A DNA stretch of 64,000 nucleotides from Gammaproteobacteria bacterium (GTDB taxonomy: Bacteria; Pseudomonadota; Gammaproteobacteria; Steroidobacterales; Steroidobacteraceae). How positions within the stretch are numbered: position 1 is the stretch's first letter; the number at the start of each line of letters is the position of its first letter. Positions 17,594 to 26,200 of this stretch are shown here, piece by piece. The notes beneath the pieces were generated by a model, which worked only from the letters and a program-made list of their open reading frames with translations, made no database searches and was not told where the DNA came from. A program made the position numbers and the translations under genes. The stretch is from the NCBI GenBank assembly GCA_018970145.1, contig JAGWWY010000001.1:394094-458093 (forward strand). Reading direction: 5' to 3'.

Positions 17594-18997
17594 ATGACGC
17601 TCGAGCAACCAGACGACATCGCAGGCGCGCGCAGCACGGCCGAGTGGCAGCGGCTTGACGCGGCCCACTATCTGCACCCCTTTACCGATCACCGAGCGCT
17701 CTCCGCCAAGGGCGCGCGCATCATTACGCACGCCGAGGGCGTCTACCTGCACGATTCGGAAGGACATCGGATACTTGATGGCATGTCGGGGTTGTGGTGC
17801 GTTGCGCTCGGCTATGGACGGCAGGAGCTCGCTGAGGCTGCCTATCGACAATTGCAGCAGCTGCCGTACTACAACAGCTTTTTTCAATGTGCGAATCCGC
17901 CGGCGATCGAGCTCGCAGCGCTGTTGGCGGAATTGACGCCACCGCAGTTCCAGCACGTGTTCTTCACCGGTTCCGGCAGTGAAGCTAATGACACTTTCGT
18001 GCGACTCGCACGGCGTTACTGGGCTTTGCAAGACAAGCCCGAGAAGCGGGTCATCATCAGTCGTTGGAACGGATACCACGGCAGCACCATGGCGGGGGCT
18101 TCTTTGGGTGGCATGAAGGCGATGCATGCGCAGGGTGGTTTGCCAATTCCCGACATTGTGCATATCGGTCAGCCGTACTGGTTCGAGTGCGGCGGTGATC
18201 TCACCCCGGAGGAATTCGGGCTACAAGCGGCGCGTGAGCTCGAGAGTAAAATTCTCGAGATCGGACCCGAGCGCGTCGCTGCGTTCATTGGCGAGCCGGT
18301 ACAGGGAGCCGGTGGTGTGATCATTCCGCCCGAGTCCTATTGGCCCGAGATTCAGCGCATCGTCGACCGCTACGGAATTTTGTTCGCCTCAGATGAAGTG
18401 ATTTGCGGCTTCGGACGTACCGGTCAGTGGTTCGGCTGCGAGCATTACGGCACCCGGCCCGATTTCATGACGCTCGCCAAAGCGATCACCTCGGGCTATC
18501 TGCCCCTCGGCGCCTTGATGGTGGGTGAGCGCGTCGCGGAGGTGCTGATCCGCGAGGGCGGCGAGTTCGCCCACGGATACACCTACTCGGGACACCCAGC
18601 GGCCGCCGCGCTGGCACTGGCGAATCTGAGGATTCTGCGGGAGCAAGCGATCGTCTCGCGTGTCCGAGACGAACTCGCGCCGTACTTCGCCGCGCGTTGG
18701 CGCCAGCTCGCCGAGCACCCGCTCGTCGGGGAGGCACGATCGCTCGGTTTGCTCGGAGCGCTCGAGCTGGTTCCGGCCAAGCCGTCGCGGCGTTTCTTCC
18801 CGCAGCGCGGCACGGTCGGCACTCGCGCGCGTGATTTATCGGTCAACAATGGCCTCGTGATGCGTGCCGTATGGGACACACTGATCGTTGCGCCGCCGCT
18901 CGTGATCGAGCCACGGCAGATCGACGAGCTCGTGTCCAAAGCGGTGCAAACCCTCGATGAGTTGCACCAAGCGCTGCGCGCTGAAGGGGCTCTCTGA
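17594..18997 (+). CDS. spuC: Putrescine/omega-amine:pyruvate aminotransferase (SpuC-like, class III)
   Basis: PLP-dependent class III aminotransferase of 467 residues. The cofactor lysine is Lys296 in FMTLAKAITSGY; Asp267 in LFASDEVICGFGRTG contacts the pyridine nitrogen; FTGSGSEANDTFVRLARRYW and SRWNGYHGSTMAGASLGG are the phosphate and substrate loops. The opening (LDAAHYLHPFTDH) and the length match the Pseudomonas putrescine:pyruvate aminotransferase group. It follows puuA copy 2 by seven bases and precedes a putrescine-type ABC transporter. In this setting it can transaminate putrescine directly or act on GABA downstream of PuuD; sequence alone does not decide. Confidence 0.87.
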   Translation: MTLEQPDDIAGARSTAEWQRLDAAHYLHPFTDHRALSAKGARIITHAEGVYLHDSEGHRILDGMSGLWCVALGYGRQELAEAAYRQLQQLPYYNSFFQCANPPAIELAALLAELTPPQFQHVFFTGSGSEANDTFVRLARRYWALQDKPEKRVIISRWNGYHGSTMAGASLGGMKAMHAQGGLPIPDIVHIGQPYWFECGGDLTPEEFGLQAARELESKILEIGPERVAAFIGEPVQGAGGVIIPPESYWPEIQRIVDRYGILFASDEVICGFGRTGQWFGCEHYGTRPDFMTLAKAITSGYLPLGALMVGERVAEVLIREGGEFAHGYTYSGHPAAAALALANLRILREQAIVSRVRDELAPYFAARWRQLAEHPLVGEARSLGLLGALELVPAKPSRRFFPQRGTVGTRARDLSVNNGLVMRAVWDTLIVAPPLVIEPRQIDELVSKAVQTLDELHQALRAEGAL

Positions 18998-19015
18998 GAT
19001 TTCAGTCTCTCGGGC

Positions 19016-19044
19016 TTTTCAGGGGGGGGTGGCTGCGCTATAAA
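19016..19044 (+). promoter_or_regulatory. Putative sigma-70 promoter of potF
   Basis: TTTTCA (19016-19021) and TATAAA (19039-19044) are separated by 17 bases, which include a run of eight G. The predicted start gives a leader of about 45 bases with AGGGAGA before the potF ATG. This is the best-spaced promoter seen in the window, fitting high expression of a binding protein. Confidence 0.5.
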
Positions 19045-19097
19045 AGCGGCAGCGCAATGGGGCGCGTCACATCGAATCTCAGGGAGACCTCCACGAA

Positions 19098-20204
19098 ATG
19101 AAAACTTCGGCCCGTGCGGCACTCGTTGCCGTGACTGTCTCGGCTATGTTGGTGGCTTGCGGTGACAAGCCAGCCGAACAACAGAAGGTGCTCAACGTCT
19201 ATAACTGGTCGGACTACATCGACGAGAGCGTGATCACCGACTTCGAGAAAGAAACGGGTATCGACGTCACCTACGACGTGTTCGACTCGAACGAAGTACT
19301 CGAGACCAAGTTGCTCGCCGGTAGCACCGGCTACGATATCGTCGTGCCGTCAGCCTCGTTCCTGGAGCGGCAGATCAAGGCCGGTGTGTTTCAGAAACTC
19401 GACAAGAGCAAGTTGCCCAACTTGCAGAACATGGACCCCGAACTCATGGGCAAGGTGGCCCGACACGATCCGAACAACGAGCATTCGGTCAATCATCTCT
19501 GGGGCACCTCGGGTGTCGGCTACAACATCGACAAGATCAACGAGCGCATGAAGGACGCGCCGATCGACAGCTTTTCGATGTTCTACGATCCGAAAGTCAT
19601 CTCGAAGTTCGCCGATTGTGGCGTGTCGATCCTCGATGCGCCCTCCGAAGTGCTCGGTACCGTCCTCGTTTATCTCGGTAAAGATCCGAACAGCGAGAAT
19701 CCGGAGGATCTCGCGGCAGCAGAGAAAACGCTGCTCGCCATCCGTCCGTACGTGAAATATGTGCACTCCTCGAAGTACATCGACGATTTGGCGAACGGTG
19801 AAATTTGCCTGACGCTCGGTTGGTCGGGCGACGTGTATCAGGCGGCTGGCACCGCCCGTGACGCCAAGAACGGCATCAAGATCGACTACAAGCTGCCGCG
19901 CGAGGGTGCGATCATGTTTTTCGACATGCTAGCCATCCCCAAGGATGCCAAGAACGTCGAGAACGCTCACGCCTTCATCAACTATTTGATGCGTCCGGAA
20001 GTTGCCGCAAAAAATACGAACTACGTGAGCTACGCGAGCTTCAATATTCCGGCTAAGGAGTTCGTCAACAAGGACATCCTCGAGAATCCGGCGATCTACC
20101 CGAGCGACGAGGTTAAAGCACGCCTGCAGGTCGATCTTGCCGAAAGCGACGCGTTTACGCAGCTGCTGACGGCGAGCTGGACGCGCTTCAAAGCAGGTCA
20201 GTAG
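19098..20204 (+). CDS. potF: Polyamine (putrescine)-binding lipoprotein of ABC transporter (PotF-like)
   Basis: Substrate-binding protein of 368 residues (E. coli PotF 370). The signal MKTSARAALVAVTVSAMLVAC has lipobox LVAC, so it is predicted to be lipid-anchored at Cys21 rather than free in the periplasm. The mature start VLNVYNWSDYIDESVI is the classic PotD/PotF opening, with the Trp and Asp that contact the polyamine; later GTSGVGYNIDKI and LGWSGDVYQA line the cleft. It heads the importer operon and is followed by a strong terminator-like hairpin before the ATPase gene. Putrescine rather than spermidine is suggested by the Puu genes next door. Confidence 0.92.
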   Translation: MKTSARAALVAVTVSAMLVACGDKPAEQQKVLNVYNWSDYIDESVITDFEKETGIDVTYDVFDSNEVLETKLLAGSTGYDIVVPSASFLERQIKAGVFQKLDKSKLPNLQNMDPELMGKVARHDPNNEHSVNHLWGTSGVGYNIDKINERMKDAPIDSFSMFYDPKVISKFADCGVSILDAPSEVLGTVLVYLGKDPNSENPEDLAAAEKTLLAIRPYVKYVHSSKYIDDLANGEICLTLGWSGDVYQAAGTARDAKNGIKIDYKLPREGAIMFFDMLAIPKDAKNVENAHAFINYLMRPEVAAKNTNYVSYASFNIPAKEFVNKDILENPAIYPSDEVKARLQVDLAESDAFTQLLTASWTRFKAGQ

Positions 20205-20220
20205 GCAATAGTCGTTGAAT

Positions 20221-20263
20221 AAACCTGCGGTAGCCTCTTTCCTGAGGTTGCCGCAGGTTTTTT
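20221..20263 (+). terminator. Intrinsic terminator/attenuator between potF and potG
   Basis: A 16-bp stem (arms 20222-20237 and 20244-20259, two G-U pairs, six-base loop TTTCCT) is followed by a T tract to 20263. It would stop much of the transcription after potF and lower expression of the ATPase and permeases compared with the binding protein, a common arrangement in ABC importers. Confidence 0.88.
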
Positions 20264-20281
20264 GTCTTCGGAGGGTGTGTC

Positions 20282-21391
20282 TTGGCCGAAAGAGTCGTCG
20301 ACCGCCATAACGAGTACCTTCGAATCGAAGGCGTGTCGAAACGGTTTGGCGATTTCGTCGCCGTCGACAACGTGTCCTTGAGCATCTACAAGGGCGAAAT
20401 CTTTTGTCTCCTCGGTGGGTCTGGCTGCGGCAAGACGACCTTGCTGCGCATGTTGGCGGGTTTCGAAACGCCGAGCTCGGGCCGCATCCTCATCGACGGT
20501 CAAGACATGGCGGGGATTCCGCCGTACGAACGACCGGTGAACATGATGTTCCAGTCGTATGCGCTTTTTCCGCATATGACGGTGATGCAAAACGTCGCTT
20601 TCGGTCTTGAACAGGAGGGAATCGACAAGAACGATATTCGTCGTCGTGTCGATGACATGCTCGGTATCGTCAAGCTCGGTGATTTTGCCAAGCGTAAGCC
20701 GCATCAGTTGTCCGGTGGTCAGCGCCAACGAGTGGCGTTGGCGCGCGCTTTGGTCAAGAAGCCGAAGTTGCTGCTGCTCGATGAGCCCTTGGGCGCGCTC
20801 GACAAGAAGTTACGCGAACACACGCAGTTCGAGCTCATCAATTTGCAGGAACAGCTCGGTGTGACGTTCGTCGTCGTGACGCACGACCAGGAAGAGGCGA
20901 TGACGCTCGCTTCGCGAATCGGCGTCATGAACAAGGGGCAAATCGTGCAGGTTGGCACACCCACCGATATCTACGAGTTTCCCAACTCGCGTTTTGTCGC
21001 GGATTTCATCGGTTCGGTCAACATGTTCGAGGGTAAGTTGATCGAAGACGAGCCAGCCCATGTGCGTATCGGCTGCCCGGAGCTCGAGACGACCGTATTC
21101 GTGAGTCACGGCATCAGCGCCCCACCCGAGGCGCCGGTGACGGTGGCTATTCGCCCTGAGAAAATTGAGATGTCGCGGTCGGCACCCGTCTCGGGTGAGA
21201 ATCATGTCACCGGTGTGGTCAAAGAAATCGCCTACATGGGTGACATGTCGATCTACCTGGTGCGCTTATCGTCAGGGCGGTTGGTTCGAGTGACCATTCC
21301 GAATGTTGAGCGTCACGATGAGCGAATCGTGTGGGATGAGACGGTCCACCTCTCTTGGCATCCCTCAAGCCCTGTCGTCTTGATTCAATAG
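20282..21391 (+). CDS. potG: Polyamine ABC transporter ATP-binding protein (PotG/PotA-like)
   Basis: ATPase of 369 residues that powers polyamine import. Walker A is GGSGCGKTT, the Q-loop region MMFQSYALFPHMTV, the signature LSGGQRQRVALARAL, Walker B LLLLDEPLGALD, and the switch His is in VVVTHDQEEAMTLA. After ~residue 240 comes a TOBE/MalK-like regulatory domain (VAIRPEKIEMSR, VKEIAYMGDMSIYLVRL). The start is TTG 20282, seven bases after GGAGGG; no nearby ATG is suitable. It is followed by the two permeases with short gaps. Confidence 0.93.
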   Translation: MAERVVDRHNEYLRIEGVSKRFGDFVAVDNVSLSIYKGEIFCLLGGSGCGKTTLLRMLAGFETPSSGRILIDGQDMAGIPPYERPVNMMFQSYALFPHMTVMQNVAFGLEQEGIDKNDIRRRVDDMLGIVKLGDFAKRKPHQLSGGQRQRVALARALVKKPKLLLLDEPLGALDKKLREHTQFELINLQEQLGVTFVVVTHDQEEAMTLASRIGVMNKGQIVQVGTPTDIYEFPNSRFVADFIGSVNMFEGKLIEDEPAHVRIGCPELETTVFVSHGISAPPEAPVTVAIRPEKIEMSRSAPVSGENHVTGVVKEIAYMGDMSIYLVRLSSGRLVRVTIPNVERHDERIVWDETVHLSWHPSSPVVLIQ

Positions 21392-21401
21392 CCGGTTTAT
21401 C

Positions 21402-22325
21402 GTGTACCGCTCCTTGCTATCGACCGTAAAGAACTGGACGCAGCCGCGCAGTCTCGTGATCGGGGTACCGTACCTCTGGCTGTTAGCGTTCTTCGCCATC
21501 CCGTTCGTCATCGTGCTAAAGATCTCCTTTTCGTGGATGCAGCCGATCCAGCCGGGCTATGCGCCGCTCATAGAGTGGGTGGAGGAGACTCGTCGTCTAG
21601 TCGTCAGTTTCAATTTCGACAACTACCAAGTGTTGTTGCGCGAGAGTTTGTACGTCGAGACCTTCCTCTACTCGGTCAAGGTCGCTGCTGTGTCGACTTT
21701 TTGGTGCCTGCTGATCGGCTACCCGATGGCATATGCCATTGCGCGCTCGAAGCCGAGCACCCGAAATCTTTTGCTGATGCTGATCATCTTGCCGTTCTGG
21801 ACATCTTTCCTGCTGCGTGTCTACGCCTGGGTCGGTTTGCTCAAAACCAACGGTGTCATCAATAACACGCTGCTCGCGCTAGGGCTCATCGATCAGCCGT
21901 TGACGCTGCTCTATAGCGACTTCGCCGTCTACATCGGTATCGTCTATTCGTACCTGCCGTTCATGATCCTGCCGCTGTACTCCAACTTGGAGAAGCACGA
22001 TCTCACGCTGCTCGAGGCAGCCGCCGATCTCGGTGCGAGACCGGTCAAAGCGTTTATGAAAGTGACTTTGCCGCTCTCGATGCCCGGCATCGTGGCGGGT
22101 TGTCTGCTCGTTTTCATTCCGGCGGTTGGTGAGTTCGTCATCCCGTCGCTACTCGGTCGAACCGATCAACTCATGATCGGTACGGTGCTCTCGGCGCAGT
22201 TCTTTGGCGCGCGTAACTGGCCGGTCGCCGGGGCCGTCGCCATCGTTCTGTTGCTGGTTCTGTTGCTGCCGATCCTGCTCTTTCAGCGTCATCAACGGCG
22301 CGAGCTCGAGGCGGTACGGCGGTGA
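21402..22325 (+). CDS. potH: Polyamine ABC transporter permease (PotH/PotB-like)
   Basis: Inner-membrane permease of 307 residues with about six membrane spans. The coupling motif toward the ATPase is EAAADLGARPVKAFMKVTLPLSMPG (EAA loop, ~residues 205-229). Segments such as YLWLLAFFAIPFVIVLKISF and WTSFLLRVYAWVGLL match PotH. It starts at GTG 21402, ten bases after potG, with a weak ribosome site. It forms the channel with the next gene. Confidence 0.92.
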   Translation: MYRSLLSTVKNWTQPRSLVIGVPYLWLLAFFAIPFVIVLKISFSWMQPIQPGYAPLIEWVEETRRLVVSFNFDNYQVLLRESLYVETFLYSVKVAAVSTFWCLLIGYPMAYAIARSKPSTRNLLLMLIILPFWTSFLLRVYAWVGLLKTNGVINNTLLALGLIDQPLTLLYSDFAVYIGIVYSYLPFMILPLYSNLEKHDLTLLEAAADLGARPVKAFMKVTLPLSMPGIVAGCLLVFIPAVGEFVIPSLLGRTDQLMIGTVLSAQFFGARNWPVAGAVAIVLLLVLLLPILLFQRHQRRELEAVRR

Positions 22326-22335
22326 GGGCGTGCAG

Positions 22336-23187
22336 ATGAGGCAACGCGGCTGGTTCAGGGGCGCGATGCTCGCTCTCGGGTTGGCTTTCCTTTACGTGCC
22401 GATCCTCTCGATGATCGTCTTCTCTTTCAACAACTCGCGACTCGTCACGGTATGGGATCGGGATAACTCGCCGACATTGCGTTGGTATGTGCGGTTACTT
22501 GAGAACGACCAACTGCTCGGCGCGGCTTGGATCTCCATCAAGGTCGCAGCCATGTCGGCGTGCGGTGCGGTAATCCTCGGCACTTTGGCGGGTGTCGTAT
22601 TGACGCGTTTCGGACCGTTCCGTGGTCGCGCTTTTCTCTCGGCGATGACGACGGCACCACTCGTCATGCCGGAGATCATCACCGGTATTGCGATGCTGCT
22701 GTTGTTCGTGGCTTTGGAGCAAGCGATCGGTTGGCCTTCGGGTCGCGGGATGTCGACAATCACCATCGCGCACATCACCTTCGCGATGGCTTATGTCACC
22801 GTCATCGTGCAGTCGCGTCTCGCGGGGTTCGACGATTCACTTGAGGAAGCCGCACTCGATCTCGGCGCGAAGCCGGCGACCGTGTTCTTTCGTATCACCT
22901 TGCCCTTGATCGCACCGGCGCTGGTCTCGGGTTGGCTGTTGGCGTTCACGCTCTCGTGGGACGACGTCGTCATTGCGCAGTTTGTTTCCGGCCCTGGCTC
23001 GTCGACCCTACCGATGGAGATCTTCTCGCGAGTCAGACGCGGGGTCAGTCCGGACATCAACGCCCTGGCAACGTTGATGGTGCTGGTCGTGGCAGTGGGT
23101 GTCGTGCTCTCCACACTCTACATGCGCCGCGAGGAACAGCGACGCTCTCGTGAGGAGCGCATGGCGCACAACGACGGAAATCCCTGA
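22336..23187 (+). CDS. potI: Polyamine ABC transporter permease (PotI/PotC-like)
   Basis: Second permease, 283 residues (E. coli PotI 281). ATG 22336 follows the potH stop by ten bases, with GAGGG upstream; a longer frame to 22204 is inside potH. Six membrane segments are visible, with the EAA loop EEAALDLGAKPATVFFRITLPLIAPA and the motif YVPILSMIVFSFNNS at the first span. The C-terminus is charged (RREEQRRSREERMAHND). It closes the importer operon. Confidence 0.92.
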   Translation: MRQRGWFRGAMLALGLAFLYVPILSMIVFSFNNSRLVTVWDRDNSPTLRWYVRLLENDQLLGAAWISIKVAAMSACGAVILGTLAGVVLTRFGPFRGRAFLSAMTTAPLVMPEIITGIAMLLLFVALEQAIGWPSGRGMSTITIAHITFAMAYVTVIVQSRLAGFDDSLEEAALDLGAKPATVFFRITLPLIAPALVSGWLLAFTLSWDDVVIAQFVSGPGSSTLPMEIFSRVRRGVSPDINALATLMVLVVAVGVVLSTLYMRREEQRRSREERMAHNDGNP

Positions 23188-23210
23188 CGAGCGAACGATC
23201 CGTGTTTCGG

Positions 23211-23216
23211 TACAAT
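23211..23216 (+). promoter_or_regulatory. Putative -10 box TACAAT (leaderless type)
   Basis: TACAAT is followed by CCGGGCG and then ATG 23224. Seven bases from -10 to start codon predicts transcription starting at the ATG. No clear -35 was found. Confidence 0.45.
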
Positions 23217-23223
23217 CCGGGCG

Positions 23224-24399
23224 ATGAAAAAACCCGAGCGAGCTGAGACGGCGCTGCAGCATCCGGCGGGCGTCGAAACGCCAGCAGACAACCACCCGTT
23301 GCTGTTTCCGATTTATCAGAACGTCAAGTGGGAGAGCGAGACCGTCGCCGAGACGCTGCGCGTTTACCGCGGCGAGCGTCCCGGCTTTTTTTATTCGCGC
23401 GCCGCCAATCCAACTGTGCGCCAGCTCGAGCAGGTATTGGCCTCTTTGCAAGGACGCGAAGAGTGCCTCACCACCGCCTCTGGCGTGAACGTCATCGCAC
23501 AGACCTTGCTGGCATTGACCCGGTCGGGCGATCACGTGCTTTTTTTCGTCGAGGGTTATGGTCCGACCCGGCACATCATCCGCACTATGCTCGCGCGTTT
23601 TGGTATCTCGCACACGATGCTCTCGATCGAGGATCTTGAGGGCATACGTGCCGTGCTCGTATCGCGGCCGGTTAAGATCATGTTCTTCGAGAGTCCAACG
23701 AATCCGGTCAACAAAATCGCCGACATCGCCGCGCTGACCGCCATGGCGCGCGAGTTCGGGGTGACGACGGTCATCGATAACACCGCGGCGGGCTTGCATC
23801 AGCATGGCGAGTTCGACATCGATCTCTATATTCATAGTCTGACCAAGTTCACGACCGGTGCAGGCGATGTCATGGGCGGGGCGGTGATCGGCGATCGCAC
23901 CGTCATCGGACGGTTACGTCAAGACTTCGGTCTCTTCGGCGCACAGCTAGACCCGTTATCGGCCTCGCTCATGGTGCGTGGTATGCGAACGTATCTGCTG
24001 CGCTACCGCGAGCAGTCTGCGCGTGCCTTGGCGATCGCACAGTTTCTGGAATCACACCCGGCTTGCGCGCGAGTGCGCTACCCCGGTCTCGCGACGTCGC
24101 AAGGCGCCGATCTCGCGCGCCGACAAATGCGCGATTTCGGCTGCGTCATCACCTTCGATATGGTCGCCGGCGCCGAGGCGGGTCGGCAGTTTGCCGAAAA
24201 GCTGCATTATTTCGCGATGACGCCCAGTTTCGGCTCGACCGAATCTTTGGTGATGCCACCACAGTTGATGCAACCAAAAGATCTGGATGCGGAGGATCGG
24301 GTCAAATCCGACATTCACGCTGCGACGGTGCGACTGTCGATCGGGCTCGAGGCACTTGAGGATCTCAAAGCCGATCTCGCTCAGGCACTCGCAACCTGA
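23224..24399 (+). CDS. Cys/Met-metabolism PLP-dependent enzyme (cystathionine synthase/lyase family)
   Basis: Trans-sulfuration-family enzyme of 391 residues. PLP binds Lys208 in IHSLTKFTTGAGDVMGG; Asp185 in VIDNTAAG contacts the ring; YSRAANPTVRQLEQ supplies the phosphate tyrosine/arginine, and SGVNVIAQTLLAL the phosphate loop. Near the end, SFGSTESLVMPP and VRLSIGLEALEDL carry the carboxylate-binding residues. Usual VIDNT(F)A(T/S)P is VIDNTAAGLHQ here, so it is not a standard MetB or MetC. Cystathionine gamma-synthase, methionine gamma-lyase and cystathionine beta-lyase are all possible. It stands alone; 19 bases at the end overlap bchD. Confidence 0.8.
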   Translation: MKKPERAETALQHPAGVETPADNHPLLFPIYQNVKWESETVAETLRVYRGERPGFFYSRAANPTVRQLEQVLASLQGREECLTTASGVNVIAQTLLALTRSGDHVLFFVEGYGPTRHIIRTMLARFGISHTMLSIEDLEGIRAVLVSRPVKIMFFESPTNPVNKIADIAALTAMAREFGVTTVIDNTAAGLHQHGEFDIDLYIHSLTKFTTGAGDVMGGAVIGDRTVIGRLRQDFGLFGAQLDPLSASLMVRGMRTYLLRYREQSARALAIAQFLESHPACARVRYPGLATSQGADLARRQMRDFGCVITFDMVAGAEAGRQFAEKLHYFAMTPSFGSTESLVMPPQLMQPKDLDAEDRVKSDIHAATVRLSIGLEALEDLKADLAQALAT

Positions 24400-26180
24400 C
24401 GGGCGGCTGCGGCGATGGCCGTGCCTTGCGCATTGGGTAGATAGAGATAATCGCCCGCGAGCGCGCGCGCCAACTGGGTCGCGTTGCCCTGACTCAAGAA
24501 GCTACGCTGTGTGTCGATCACGAGCGATCGAATGCCCGTTGCGACGACGGCGCGAGCGAGCCTTTGCACCTCAGCGTCGACACCGGCGCGATCGACTTTC
24601 AATCCGACATTGGCGCGCCCATCGGTGAGCAATACGAGCACGATATTGCCAAAGCCGCGCCGCTTGGCCTGCTCAGCAACCTCTACGCTCGCCACGAGAC
24701 TGGCCGCGAGCGGCGTACCGCCGCCGGTGGGTAGTTGATCGACGGCACGACGCAACAACTCGACGCTGCCGGTCGGTGGCAATAGCCGGTTTGCCTCGTG
24801 CCCTCGGAAGGCGAGCAGCGCGACTCGGTCGCGATTGACGTAAGCCTGCTCGAGTAGCGCGTGAACGGCACCCTTTGCTTGTCGCATCCGGTTGAGCGCC
24901 ATGCTACCGCTCGCATCGACGGCGAAGATGAAGAGGGCGCCGGCTTTGCTACGATATTTTTTGATGCGAAAGTCGTCAGTGGTAATCGCGACGCCTTGGC
25001 GACGACGCGTTCGTACGCGCTGCCATCGGACGGCGTTGCGCAAGGTCGCGATGACATCGAGACGCGATCCGCGTGGCAACCCGGGCACACTCGACACATG
25101 CCTACCACGTTGTCCGCTGGTGGCACCGCGCGATCCGCTGCGGCCGCTGCGTTGTTTGGCGAAAGAGAGCGAGGCGAGGGCGTCGGGCAAATCTACGGCG
25201 AGCGATTCCAGTACTTCCTCGGCGAGTTCGAGTTGATCCTGCGGTGGCACCGCGTTCGAATCGGGCTCGATTGTGTCGTTTTGTGGCGAGTTTTCACCTT
25301 CGGGCGGCTCCGACGGCGCCGCACTTTGGGTCATATCTGGATGCCGAGTGGCGCGAGGTAGCAAGACGAGTCGTGCTGCGAGCTCCAGATCCTCACGCTG
25401 CAGTTCATCGCGTAAACCCAAGGCGGCGCTCGCGCGCGCGACACGCAACGCGAACAGATCGGCACGGTGTCCTTGTACACCGAGTGCGTCAGCCATGCGG
25501 ATCAGCTCATGACGTTGCGACTCGCCGAGTCGGATCTGTGGCAACTGCTCGCGAGCGCTCTCGATCAGTCCGCGCAATAACTGCGCTTCATCGCGCCAGC
25601 TTTCGGTATCCGGTCGCAAGTGCCGCCGGACGATGCTGGCACGTGCTTGGCTTTCGCGAATGGTCGGCATCATCACGATCAGGCCGAGGCGATCGAGAAG
25701 GTGCGCGCGCGGAGCGCCTTCGGCGGGATCGAAACTCGTCAGCAAGCGAAATTCGGCGGGGCTGCGCAGACTGAGGCCCTCGCGCTCGATACGGACGACG
25801 CCATCCTCGAGCGCGCCGAGCAGGGTATTTGCGCTCGCCTCGTCCATGAGATTGCAGGACTCGGCCAATAGAAACCCACCGTGGGCTCGGGCGAGCGCGC
25901 CGGCGCGGATGACGCGACGGCCTTGGTGCAAGGTGGCTTCGAGGTCGAGTCCGCCTAGCAAGGCTTCGCTGTCACAGCCGAGTGGCAACTCCACCCAGGG
26001 TGGATCCGGTTGCAGCTCGCGCATACCGTGCAATAGCGCGCTCTTGCCGCCGCCTGCGGGCGCCGCTAGGGCGATGCCACGCAAAGCCGGGTCGACGGCC
26101 AGCATCATCAGCGCCAGACGCGGCACATCCAGTGCGACGAGGCCACCGATCGGCAGGCGCATCAACGTGGGTTGCGACAT
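24381..26180 (-). CDS. bchD: Magnesium-chelatase-like subunit D (BchD/ChlD type)
   Basis: A 599-residue protein with the BchD layout. Residues ~1-270 are an AAA+ domain; Walker A is kept (APAGGGKS, 41-48) but the Walker B acid is lost (GGFLLAESCNLMDE instead of IDE), as expected for a poorly hydrolysing D subunit. A Pro/acid-rich linker (SEPPEGENSPQNDTIEPDS) follows at ~290-330. Residues ~410-599 are a von Willebrand A domain with MIDAS residues in VDASGSMAL, GGGTPLA and LLTDGRAN. D and I subunits form the motor that drives metal insertion by H. It lies just downstream of bchI on the same strand (20-base gap). Confidence 0.88.
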   Translation of the reverse strand: MSQPTLMRLPIGGLVALDVPRLALMMLAVDPALRGIALAAPAGGGKSALLHGMRELQPDPPWVELPLGCDSEALLGGLDLEATLHQGRRVIRAGALARAHGGFLLAESCNLMDEASANTLLGALEDGVVRIEREGLSLRSPAEFRLLTSFDPAEGAPRAHLLDRLGLIVMMPTIRESQARASIVRRHLRPDTESWRDEAQLLRGLIESAREQLPQIRLGESQRHELIRMADALGVQGHRADLFALRVARASAALGLRDELQREDLELAARLVLLPRATRHPDMTQSAAPSEPPEGENSPQNDTIEPDSNAVPPQDQLELAEEVLESLAVDLPDALASLSFAKQRSGRSGSRGATSGQRGRHVSSVPGLPRGSRLDVIATLRNAVRWQRVRTRRRQGVAITTDDFRIKKYRSKAGALFIFAVDASGSMALNRMRQAKGAVHALLEQAYVNRDRVALLAFRGHEANRLLPPTGSVELLRRAVDQLPTGGGTPLAASLVASVEVAEQAKRRGFGNIVLVLLTDGRANVGLKVDRAGVDAEVQRLARAVVATGIRSLVIDTQRSFLSQGNATQLARALAGDYLYLPNAQGTAIAAAARQVASA

Positions 26181-26200
26181 CGCACAGGCTACCGGTCGCT

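Noticed and set aside
18997..19020. Terminator after the SpuC-like gene
   Set aside because: GAGA-TTTCAG-TCTC is followed by CGGGCTTTT, but the stem is only four pairs; too weak to call.
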